This document shows positions 14,101 through 23,758 of a DNA stretch of 64,000 nucleotides, one piece after another (position 1 is the first letter of the stretch; the number at the start of each line of letters is the position of its first letter). The DNA comes from Tetmemena sp. SeJ-2015 (lineage: Eukaryota; Ciliophora; Spirotrichea; Sporadotrichida; Oxytrichidae), in contig JAJKFJ010021742.1 of assembly GCA_027382625.1 (NCBI GenBank), forward strand, positions 19,725 to 83,724, read 5' to 3'. Position numbers and translations under genes: made by a program. The notes under the pieces were generated by a model. That model did not search any database. It was given only the letters and a program-made list of their open reading frames with translations, and was not told where the DNA came from.

Positions 14101-17100
14101 ATGTATACTACTCGAAATTAAGAAACAATAAGATCTTACAACACTATAGGCTTAGAAAGATATTTCAAAGCAACAGTTGACAAAGACACTATCGACAAAA
14201 GCATAAAGTAAATGAAGATACATTTTTTATTACTTCCCAGATTCTAAATAAGGTTCTTACTTGTGTACCTTAGAAATATAGGATATTTTGCTTATAAGTC
14301 ATCATCTCTTTTAAAAGATATCCATTAACTGAAAATTATCTGAAGCTTCTGTATCTTCGAAGTACAAGAATGAGTAAAAAATAAAGTCCTCTATCATTGA
14401 TAATTTAAAACATTAATCATATTTAGAGAAAGAGAAGCATAAATTTTAATTGCTGAAATTTATTTAAATTCCAACAAGCATAATATAATGCAAAACCGTA
14501 TGAAATATTTTGATAAAAATATTGTTTTATTTTTTTCCTCATTATATTGAGGAAGGAATTAAATCAAATTGCGAGATGTCGATTAAAGCTGAATAAAAAT
14601 AGATAGTGTTTGCGGGAAAGTTCTGCGTCAAAAGTGGTAAATGGACTAATACTTGCACGACATTTATCATTCCCCAAAGATACTGCAAAGATGCAGACAA
14701 GAAAATGTTTGAAAACATTGACCCATAAACTACTGCATTCAGGCTGGCTATGATTCCACCCTAAATGCTTTTCATAGTTTCTGATATGCCTATTAAAATT
14801 AATTCCTAACTAAAATACCATCATTTCTCAATTAAGCAGGAACAGCTTTAAAAATTCGATACATCTTCTTAAGGTACTTCTTTCTTTCCAAATTTGTTAT
14901 TATTCCCTCCTTGATGAAAGTAACAGAAAGCAAATCCCCTTTCTAAAAATTTTATAAAAAGCATACCTTACAGTTCTTGACACCTAATCTGGGTCTTAGA
15001 ATTAAATTTGCAAGCTTAGTATTCTCTAAGATATGCTCGTTACTTTCCAGTTAAATTTTAAAGATTAAGATTTTAGCGTTCGAGAATTAAGTATATCAAT
15101 CTTTAGCACTTGTTCGTTAAATTTGTCTATACTTAAATTTGTATTTAAGTCTGGTTCAATATAACTAACTATAGCTTCACTAAAAAGTATTTGAACTTAT
15201 CCTTGAACAGATATGCTCTTGATTTTCGCAGTTATGAAGTCTTGATCTATCTAAGTATCATTTTAGACTGGCTCTGTTGGAATGTTACTGTTACCATTAT
15301 CAGGAGGTATATTAGTTATTCCTATAACTGTGACTTATTGGTAGTATTTGGAGAATCTAGGATTTGGATTTAATTAAATTAAAATTGTCATCAATAAGAA
15401 CTATTTTGATATTCCAAGTTAGAGAAGGAAAATTTTATATTTTTAATTTACTGGCGGCGAAAAAGTTAAGACTGGAAATGTACCTTCTATGAAGTATTTA
15501 CCTAGTCCGTAGTCTATTTAATATAGTGAAACTGAATCACCATCTTCATCCATAGTTGAGAGAAAGTTAAGCTCGACTTAATTTTTTTATAAATCACCTG
15601 CCTTAACAATTATTTGTTCTAGAGGAGAGACAAAAATAGGAGCAGCAAGATTTTAGCATTTGAAATTAACTCTTACTGGAAGCGAATCTGAAGTTACTCC
15701 AGTATTTTATGAGCCTTAAGTTCCTCCTGTTTTTGTAATTATAAAATAATATGAATGTCAATGTTGTAGCTTATATTTAGAGATCTTGTACTCCAGCTAG
15801 ACAATATATATTTTAAATCTTGCTTGGAATTCGATTGTATTTTCAAAGCTAATCCATTCTTTGTATTTACGATTTCAAATCTTTAAAGCAAGCATTTTTC
15901 GCAGTATATTTAATAATCTATCTTGAAGGATAATGTACACTTATTTTTCCTCCTAAAAACTAGAGAAATATTCTCGCATTTCTCCTGTATTTATGTAATA
16001 AACTATTTCTTGATTAAACTTCTGGAGATCTTCATTGGTAGGCACTAAATTAATGCTTTCGCAAGAAGGAACTATCGAAACTTAAAATTACTTATAGTCA
16101 ACTGTTTAAGTTTAGGCAATAACTATGACAAAAATTTAAATCTTCTACCCTATGTTGCTATTCTAGGCATTAAATGAAATCTTATATCCTTAAATCTAAA
16201 AATTGTGTAATTTTTTGCACTCTATGATAGCGTTGTTTATTGAGCAAGCTGCTTAATAAGTAATAGGCCCACAAGCTCCAAAAGATTTCTCTAAATCAGC
16301 GTAATTAACTTCACAAATTATTTAATTGTAGATAAGTTATAAATTGCAGGAGCTTTGCATTATAAATTCAACTATAAATCTAGATCACTTATATAGGAGG
16401 TAATTTAATCGCATGGGAGTGAAACTATTAGATAAATAGTTTGATTCTTGTTGTAAAATTCATTAATACCAACCCATTGATCGCCATTTAGTACGTAGGT
16501 GTATTTCCCAACATCTAAAATTTAATTATATAAATCTTTTTGAAGTAATTTTATAGAGAAGTAGAGAGAAAGAATTTAGTAGAAGATAATTGTTATCACT
16601 CTAAATTTAATTTTTGCATTGAAATTATATTTTTTATGATAATTTAATATAAATCTCATTTTATAGAGTTTCAAAATACTTAAAATAATTGTCAAATGGT
16701 TTGGATTATATCAAAATTTAAAAAGGTCTATTTTCAGACTTATGAAATAAATTAATTTTTAATTCAATGAAATAAATTTTTTAAAATAATTTCCTTTTTT
16801 AAATGATCTGGTATCTCGTGAAATAAGGATTAAAAATATAAAGATTAATAAAATATTAAGAAGCAGTAAATATGTTTTATTAGCTAGAACATAAAAGTTA
16901 AAAATAAATACAGGGTAGTGCAATCAAATATTATAATTTGCCTTCAAAGTATGGAAATAAGGATATTCTATAAAAAATCTTAATGGCTAATGCAAATTGT
17001 GCTGAGGATGGATGTACAACTCTTTTGAAAAACAGACTTGATAAAAGAAAATGAATTCGAAAATAGGAATAAAATTGAACTTGTTGTGTCACAGGACTAA

Positions 17101-20100
17101 GAGGTGCTGGACCAGAAAATTTAATCTTTAATTCGTGAGAAGATTTTAAGTATATATTAAATAATATACATTATCCCAGTTCCGAGGTTCTTAGCTACGA
17201 TAACCTCTATCTCCAGATATTGACAAGTGAAAAATGAGTCATTCTTATCTCTAACATTTTACATGAAATACTTATCTGTAAGGATTATATGTATTTAATA
17301 TTTGAAAAGTATAAATCGTTATGCTCAAAATATTGCTACACTCTTTTACTTTATTTAATAAAAATTTAATTAAATATACAACTTTAATTATTTAAAGCAT
17401 ATGTAAATAAAAATAAGCACATTTGGGATTTGAGTATTGCCAATCTATAGCTTAATAAATTGCTTAAGTACTGATAATGAACATAATGACTCTTTCATTT
17501 TCGAATTAAATAAGGTCGTTGCCGCATTCAGAGTCAATATTAACCTAAATGGTGAATTAGGTTAAAGAAGCTGATTATAAAATATAAAGATTATTATGCC
17601 TTAATATCCAAAATATATATTTAGGGTACTAAATACTCATCTGAAACTGCAGCTTGTAAAACACTAGTTCCTGACTGCAAATTAAAATTTCTTGGAATTT
17701 CACTAGAGCCATTGACAAAGATCAAAATAATTTATAAAGATCAATTCGAAGGTGACTGCGCATATTTTAGTTTAGAGGTAATCCATTAAGTCGATTGCAT
17801 TTGTAAGAACAGGATAATCTTCTGCCAAAAGATCTAATTAATAATCATAAGGTTGGTCAATTGCTCCTTCTGCTTTATATAAGGGATAAGAGTTGCAATC
17901 AGCCTGGATTGTGAGGGCAATAATAACGTAATCAAAAATAAATCAGAGGATTCGTCTCCCAGAGAGGCTAAAATTAAAAAAATAAAATGTATTCTATTTA
18001 CTTCGAAAATATTTTTAAAATGAATATATGTTATTATTTTAAATAAGTTAGAATTGCAACATTATTTTTAATGAGTATTATGTTTTCAGCTTTGTTTTTC
18101 AAAATTTTAAACTGATGGAGTGACTGTTGACCTACGTTAACGGAGAGCAGGCTGAGTTTCCTGATGGAGCGTTCCTGATATAGTGGCCGTTTTTTTAAAA
18201 GTTCTATATTCTCGCCGAAATTTAATTGAAAAACCGAATTTTAATAAAATAATTAAGAACATCTCTAAACTTTTAAATTTACCGGATTCGTTTATTCGTT
18301 TAAATTAAGGCGTACCCATCTCTACGACCGCACCTGAATTCCCACTAATCCACCATTCCACCGCAACTAAACTTAGAGATCAGGTCCACCAGGGTGCCAC
18401 CGCGGTCCAACATGTACGATCTCGCCTCTAAGCGCTAACAGTATCAGGAAGCCGGAGTGTGATCCATGGCCAGTGCGGAGTGCCCCCAGGGGCGAGGGTT
18501 CGAACCCTGCTGGTGACCAGAGACGGTTTTGCCTGTGTGAGACGGTGTTTACAGTGAGGACTTGGTAAGGATGAGTAGAGCGGCAGGAGAAGTGAGGGAC
18601 GGTTCTAAGAATCACCGGCAGGGTTCGAACCCTCGCCCCCTGGGGGCACTCCGCACTGGCCATGGATCACACTCCGGCTTCCTGATACTGTTAGCGCTTA
18701 GAGGCGAGATCGTACATGTTGGACCGCGGTGGCACCCTGGTGGACCTGATCTCTAAGTTTAGTTGCGGTGGAATGGTGGATTAGTGGGAATTCAGGTGCG
18801 GTCGTAGAGATGGGTACGCCTTAATTTAAACGAATAAACGAATCCGGTAAATTTAAAAGTTTAGAGATGTTCTTAATTATTTTATTAAAATTCGGTTTTT
18901 CAATTAAATTTCGGCGAGAATATAGAACTTTTAAAAAAACGGCCACTATATCAGGAACGCTCCATCAGGAAACTCAGCCTGCTCTCCGTTAACGTAGGTC
19001 AACAGTCACTCCATCAGTTTAAAATTTTGAAAAACAAAGCTGAAAACATAATATTGAGTGGCTGTTAATATATTATTTGTTACTTAGATCATAAATTAAA
19101 ATAAATCTAGTATGAAGGTAAAACATCATAATTCGTATAGTCCGCCTATATGTAAAGCAAGCCTCCAATTAATTAGGCAGGTGGGAAAGGCAGAGCCTAA
19201 CTTGGATTTTAAACTAAAAAGGCATCGTAAATATTTTATATTGCAAGCTAAAAATTAATAGAAGATTTATTTAGTCCCAAATTAATATTTATTTATTTCC
19301 TTTATTTGAAAAGTATAAGTTTTATTGTTATGATAAACTTAGGTTTTCTTCTGTAATTTTTAATTTCAAATATTTTAAGAAGATTTTCATTAAGTAAAAA
19401 TAATTTTTTAAAATTCATTAAGATTAATTCTTCATTTAATATCTATCAATATCTAATAAAAACTCTTCAATTAATGTATCTATCTATATCAGTCAATTAA
19501 ATTTCATATTCCTTAATTAAATTAGCTATAGAATATATGTACTAATATACGTTCAGCCCCGATTTTTCAAAAATTTTCAGTCTCCTTCTGCAAAGCCTGG
19601 ACAGCGAGGGCGAAGCTCTTGTCAATCTTTGTTAAAACTTGATACTGTAAGTGCTCTTTTTCGGCCAAGTATTGCTAGAGAATTTTTTTTTTTTAAAAAA
19701 AGAGGCAATTTTACCTTATTAAATCCCACAACTATAGGGAAATTTATGGATTTGAACATGCCAATCATGGATGTATTTGAAGCCACTTCTCTAAAGATCA
19801 GTAAAAATACTTTTAAAAATGGCCAATTACTGGAAAAGCTGGATTCCTAGCCATAAGTGAAAAATCGTGGCTGAACATATAATATTTTATTATATACTGA
19901 TAAATATTACTTTTTAAATTAGCAAATTATTTTAAATCGTAAGAGATAAACTTAAATTAAGTTTAAATATTTCTATTCATAATTGAAATTAATACCATAA
20001 AATATTAATGGCATCTTTATATTTTATGACTAGAGTTGTATAATGATTAATTTGTAAATTAATATATCAACCTCGGTTTTTTAAACCGATTTTTCTAACT

Positions 20101-23100
20101 ACAAAATAATGCTTTGTTTCACAATTACGTCAAGAAGGAATTTAGTAAATGCTTGGCATAAATTAAGAGAAAATTAGAAACAATCCTTTTTTATCTTGAT
20201 TTTTTAATTTACAGTTTTATTTAAACTGTTAATATTATTTGTTCCTTTGTTAATTTTTTTAATTGAAGTTAGTTTATTATTGTCATCCCGGAATTAAAGT
20301 AAAGTAAAGTAAAGTAAAGTAAAATATTAGGAATGTAATTAATAATCAATTTAAAAACCAGCACTTATTCAGTACTAGTTTGAAAATCGTACTATTATCC
20401 TATGTAACCCGGAATTAAAAAACACAACTGCCACATTTTTCGGGAGTGGAGACTTAGAAGTTGGTTTCCGGGAGTTCGAAAGAAGAGAGGTAGCTGGGCC
20501 AAGATTCAAGTTTTAGTAGCCTGGATTCCTCTTTTACAACATTTCAGAAAAGAAATGAGAAGGCAGTTAAATGAGGAATATATCAAATTCCATTTCTAAT
20601 TCAAATTAATTAAAAGACGTTAAATATTAAAATTCCATGTTGGTAATATTATAATTTTTGAGTTTAGTTTGCGGGCATAGTTCTAGATCGTAAGTTGTTG
20701 CAAAGTAGGCAGCAATATTTATCGAAGTTGTACCTGACTGTAAAGTATAAGTATTACAAAACATAAAACTAATTAATAAAATTAATAAAATATTATCTAC
20801 TATCAATAAAAGGTTTTATTACTGGAAGATTTATAACAAATATCTTATTTGTTGTGCAATCTGGAATCATCAATAATTTTAGGGAGCTCATTACTGATAT
20901 ATTCTTCCCCAAAAATGTGTAATAAGAATAGATTAATAGCTCATTTTTATCACCAAGGCCTTACTATTTAAAAACATAGATCTATATTAATCTTTTTGCC
21001 ATAAATTAAGATTATATTAAATATAAATTCCTCAAAATTAGGTATAATTATTATTTATAGATTGAAAACAGTTACAAGATATAATTATTGAGATTTTAAT
21101 TAATCACAATATGTAAGTTTAGGGTCATTTTCGTTACAATTTAAGCTAAATTTTGAATACCTTCTCCAAAAATGCCTCTTTTTAATAAAATAAGCTTTTA
21201 TATTTATGTAGTTAAGGAAACTATTTAAACTCTACAACTACAATGAAAGTTTGGCATAAAAATAGAAATGTTAAAATTCTCTGTTGTCTTTTATTTTTCT
21301 CACTGAGATCTTAAAAAAAGAGTTTTCTGAGTAATTTCCTAAAAGAAATCTTAAACTGAATAACTCGCTTAATGAATCATAAATGATTGTTTAAATCCTC
21401 TACATTTTAAAATGATATTTTATTTAATAACTATTTGGATACATCAATCTGTATTTTATCGGATAATATATTGAAGGGGGAATTTAACATATCGAGCGTT
21501 TAGTTATATTAGTCCAGAAATTCATATTGCAAATTAATCTTTATTTTTTAAATATTTTTTGAGAAGTTAATATATTATGTTACAATTGCCCACAGTCAGA
21601 AGTAGTGTTTAATTGGACAGTTGGAAATTAAACGTAAATAAATCCACCTGCATTTTATAAAACTCTCACAGGATCTGGAGTAGATATCACTGTGAGAGAA
21701 GCGTAGTAGCAAGGATTTATGATATTTACTTGGATAGGGAAAAATTATATTTAGTAGTTTTAGATTGTTGAAACCTCTAAATAAATAGTAGTTAATCCTA
21801 AGTAATCCAAAACGTTCGTATAGATCTAAAGATATATTTTATTTTATAAATTAAAATTACTTAAAATGTTTAGAGAAGTATTTCAGATCTTTGAGAATTG
21901 CTCTTTTTAATAATTTAAATTGCCTATATTTATCTTTTAAGATACTCATTCTTTCTATAATTTTAGAGAAAAAGTGTACTATAGTATAGAAAATATTTTT
22001 CTTTCTGCAATTTTAAACTAGATATTTTGAATTTTATCTTAATTTGTCAGAGTAATTTACTGAGAGAAATAAAATCTAAATTTCAGTGTTTTTTACTTTA
22101 ATTACTCATTATTATTTGTATTATCTTAAAATTTAGAAATTAAAGAGCTCCATCTTCCATACTGTAAGAAAATGGACTGCCAATAAAAATAATATCAGAA
22201 GATTCTACATCAGCGGTAGTGCTATTGAGACGTACTTAAACTGAAAGGGGCATACAATCTTGAACTATAACACTGAATTTAATACTGAAACTGAAAGTTT
22301 AACCGAGTAGATATTCTAAGGGCAAACTGCTTTAATCATAATTAGCAGTAATCTGGCACGGATTATATATATTGATGGCTATAGCTCTTTATGTAGTGTT
22401 TATTATCGAATTCGGACCTGGTATGTTCGATTAAACAGAAATTTGATAGGAGTATTCCACAAGTTTATCAAGACTTTTAATAAAGAGAAATCCATCTTTT
22501 TAATTCACATCGAAGTTAGCTACTTCGCTGTTATTTTAAAATAAAAATTAAGTTATCTGTAGAATTCCAAAGCTCATAAATTACATAAGGATTGCAAAGA
22601 TAATCATCGAAGCTTAAGCCAACATCAAGGATTTCATAATCTTATTAAACTTGTAAGATAGAAAGATTTATCGAGGCTTGAGAATTCTTAAATTCATATC
22701 CATAGTTAACGCAAATAAAGATTTATAGAAATATTTATTAGCAATAATCTTGTAGAATGAAAGTAAAAGAATAAGTAAAAGAAGAGATTGAGCCTTTATT
22801 TATTTTAAAATCTACTTGCCTGAGACTGAAGCCGTTATTTCTATGGTGTAAGATCCTACTAAATCATCGGTGAAATCATTAGGACCTGTAAAAGCAGGTG
22901 CTTAAGTATTGGTGAAAGGAACTACAATAGTATCAAAGTGGCTACTGTCAGACTGAGATGAATAGAATTATAAATTAATTCGAAGAAGATTCGATAAAAT
23001 GTTTTATAAATTCTATATATTATTCTAAAAAAATATCTTATAATGGGGTAATAATAATTTATATGCTGTTTATCCAGATGGACGCTTAAAAATTGGACGG

Positions 23101-23400
23101 CTATCTTCCTTATTCTAAAATTATTTAATTCTACTTTAATGCTTAACTTGGGTATTTTGTTCAGTATGCTTTGACTAAACTTATTTTCCATTGATAATTG
23201 GAGGAGATAATTAAATTAGATACTACCAGTTAAGTTGCACCCCTTCAGCTTGATTTTGCGATATACAACAGCTAACATTACTATGCTTGATATATTTTTA
23301 TTTTAATGCCTTTGTAGGAATGTCATAAGATAAGCTACTTTTGGATAGTTCTCTCACATAAAATGTCATCTTCTTGTCCTTGATAAAAATAATTATTTTA
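11153..23400 (-). CDS. Unit 1 large multipass surface protein, germline copy interrupted by IESs and insertions
   Basis: A minus-strand gene in blocks: about 22150-23400, 21590-21832, 21437-21530, 20650-20969, 19054-19260, 17430-18000, 13036-16600, 12470-12690 and 11153-11330. N-terminal blocks are beta-sandwich repeats with phrases such as LSPPIINGKQVQSK, DYEILDVGLSFDDYLC and GSPFSYSMEDGAL. The 13.0-16.6 kb block ends in hydrophobic segments including LSASLQYLWGMINVVQVLVH, followed by a charged tail (FNPLVQSQK). The membrane region resembles the C-terminus of many large ciliate surface proteins, recalled rather than searched. Blocks align one to one with unit 2. Splitting by pointer-flanked inserts implies that excision is needed before expression. 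No conserved ATG is visible at the 5' edge. A frameshift near 11125 and others in homopolymers leave open whether it is functional. Function unknown; location presumably plasma membrane. Confidence 0.6.
12880..16600 (-). CDS. Unit 1 C-terminal block: repeats plus multipass membrane domain
   Basis: The longest nearly uninterrupted coding block of unit 1. In protein order it reads IVSLPCD-type repeats and VGKYTYVLNGDQW near 16500, then SEAIVSYIEPDLNTNL near 15150, then KFNWKVTSISQRIL near 15040. Next comes a basic stretch with NLERKKYLKKMY near 14880, and then the hydrophobic core with GGIIASLNAVVYGSMFSNIF and QYLWGMINVVQVLVHLPLL near 14700. It ends in another membrane segment after a basic EEKRKNYLEIFNE motif near 13110. 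Equivalent blocks lie at 31330-34600 (unit 2) and 47680-51500 (unit 3), and the three agree best in the LWGMINVVQ helix. This block contains no long insert in any unit, unlike the upstream part. Confidence 0.6.
18076..19053. mobile_element. Foldback element with ~440-bp inverted arms
   Basis: Left arm 18076-18515 is nearly identical to the reverse complement of 18612-19053, with a ~96-bp centre. GC content is far above the surroundings. It lies in unit 1 exactly where unit 2 (about 35890-35935) has no insertion: the flank starting GAGTGGCTGTTAAT at about 19057 continues the homology. A short GAG-containing repeat at both edges (18072-18075 and 19054-19059) may be a target duplication, but the register is uncertain. 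The apparent ORFs in it (18373-18663 minus, 18562-18756 plus) are the same reading seen twice because of the symmetry and are not credible proteins. Likely a non-autonomous transposon confined to the germline. Confidence 0.75.
18464..18514 (+). promoter_or_regulatory. tRNA-like internal promoter boxes inside the foldback arms
   Basis: TGGCCAGTGCGG (from about 18467) resembles a Pol III A box and GGTTCGAACCC (from about 18497) matches a B box. Both recur inverted in the right arm (about 18620-18665). Their starts are only about 30 bp apart, shorter than in a normal tRNA gene, and no acceptor stem or anticodon arm is evident. This is therefore a tRNA-derived, SINE-like relic rather than a tRNA gene. 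Confidence 0.35.
19551..19876 (+). mobile_element. Short TIR element carrying a receiver-domain-like fragment, copy A
   Basis: A 326-bp element bounded by GTTCAGCCCCGATTTTTC and its near-perfect inverse ending in GTGGCTGAAC. It is related along its length to 54153-54468. The plus strand at about 19746-19800 encodes MDLNMPIMDVFEATSLKI, which closely resembles the phospho-acceptor segment of response-regulator receiver domains (consensus MDxxMPxMDG). Only this segment is recognisable and a T-rich run interrupts the upstream frame, so it is a captured gene fragment and not a working regulator. The element lies in a gap between coding blocks of unit 1 and is absent from the same gap of unit 2. 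Confidence 0.6.
20287..20419. repeat. 12-bp direct repeats flanking a 109-bp insert
   Basis: CCCGGAATTAAA occurs at 20287-20298 and again at 20408-20419. The enclosed DNA begins with the microsatellite at 20295-20324. Such an exact direct repeat suits a long IES pointer or a target-site duplication. The following ~170 bp (20420-20590) is GC-richer than its surroundings and has no counterpart in unit 2. Confidence 0.4.
20295..20324 (+). repeat. TAAAG microsatellite
   Basis: About five and a half tandem copies of the pentamer TAAAG in non-coding DNA between two coding blocks of unit 1. Confidence 0.85.
20970..21436 (-). other. IES in unit 1, pointer AAATAGT
   Basis: A 467-bp AT-rich insert, including one pointer copy, between two copies of AAATAGT on the coding strand (ACTATTT at 20963-20969 and 21430-21436). 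Removing it joins IDVSK to QQGLGDKNEL in a single frame. The same join is obtained at 37415-37848 in unit 2 with the shorter repeat AAATA. The two inserts do not resemble each other beyond base composition. No GT...AG splice boundaries fit in both copies. Confidence 0.75.
21531..21589 (-). other. IES in unit 1, pointer GCAAT
   Basis: A 59-bp insert between two GCAAT repeats (ATTGC at 21526-21530 and 21585-21589 on the plus strand). Excision joins TTSDCG to QYEFLDQYN in frame. The matching unit 2 insert is 58 bp at 37941-37998 with pointer AAT. Confidence 0.7.
21833..22146 (-). other. IES in unit 1, pointer TCTTTA
   Basis: A 314-bp insert between TCTTTA repeats on the coding strand (TAAAGA at 21827-21832 and 22141-22146). 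Excision joins SMEDGALQ to IYTNVLDYLG in frame. The unit 2 equivalent at 38256-38587 has pointer TCTTTAAA and gives the homologous join QALQINTYDEQYM. Confidence 0.75.
22796..22821 (-). other. 26-bp mini-IES in unit 1, pointer AGGC
   Basis: A 26-bp insert between GCCT repeats on the plus strand (22792-22795 and 22818-22821). Its length is not a multiple of three, and removal restores the frame from TASVSG into SISSFTYSFTFILQDYC. Unit 2 has a 29-bp insert at the same codon with the same AGGC repeat (39251-39279). A GC-AG intron is the alternative, but the unit 2 insert would then start with the poor donor GCTTAG. Confidence 0.65.
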
Positions 23401-23758
23401 TTGTCAATTATTTAGACCTAAGTTTCATTAAATTTATATTTCATTTAGAAGAAAACATAATTTAATATAGAACATTTTTCAATTAAAATAAATCAATAAG
23501 TCATATTTTATTGTAAGCATCTTCGCTTGTTTTATTGCATAAATTTTATTATACTAAAAAGAATTCGTCTTTTTAAGTATCTTAATAATACTAAATTATT
23601 TTTAATAGGCATCTTTTTATTTTGTGGGAATATGATACTTCATTTATTAAGGGTGACAAAAATATAAAAAGAATGGGTAGCATAATCTCTTTCGCTCAAT
23701 AAAATAGTTTAAATGATTGCATTAATTCGTTATCAATCACTAATTATACTCTTTAAAA
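23401..23758. other. Divergent spacer of unit 1
   Basis: About 360 bp of AT-rich DNA between the 5' edge of the minus-strand blocks and the first plus-strand ATG. The corresponding spacer in unit 2 is 39881-40317. It could hold a bidirectional promoter, or a recombination junction if both halves belong to one gene. No motif stands out. Confidence 0.3.

Noticed and set aside
16600..17430. Spliceosomal introns as the explanation for the long gaps
   Set aside because: At the gaps where boundaries could be fixed in both paralogues, direct repeats, not GT-AG, restore the frame. Individual gaps such as 57485-57540 could still be introns.
18464..18560. A tRNA gene
   Set aside because: B-box-like and A-box-like motifs are too close together, and no cloverleaf could be drawn.
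18373..18756. ORFs on both strands of the foldback element
   Set aside because: They are the same sequence read through mirrored arms and run across tRNA-like boxes. No independent coding evidence.
22922..23191. 89-codon minus ORF without TAA/TAG
   Set aside because: A shadow of the true neighbouring frame, which uses many TAA/TAG Gln codons and matches unit 2.
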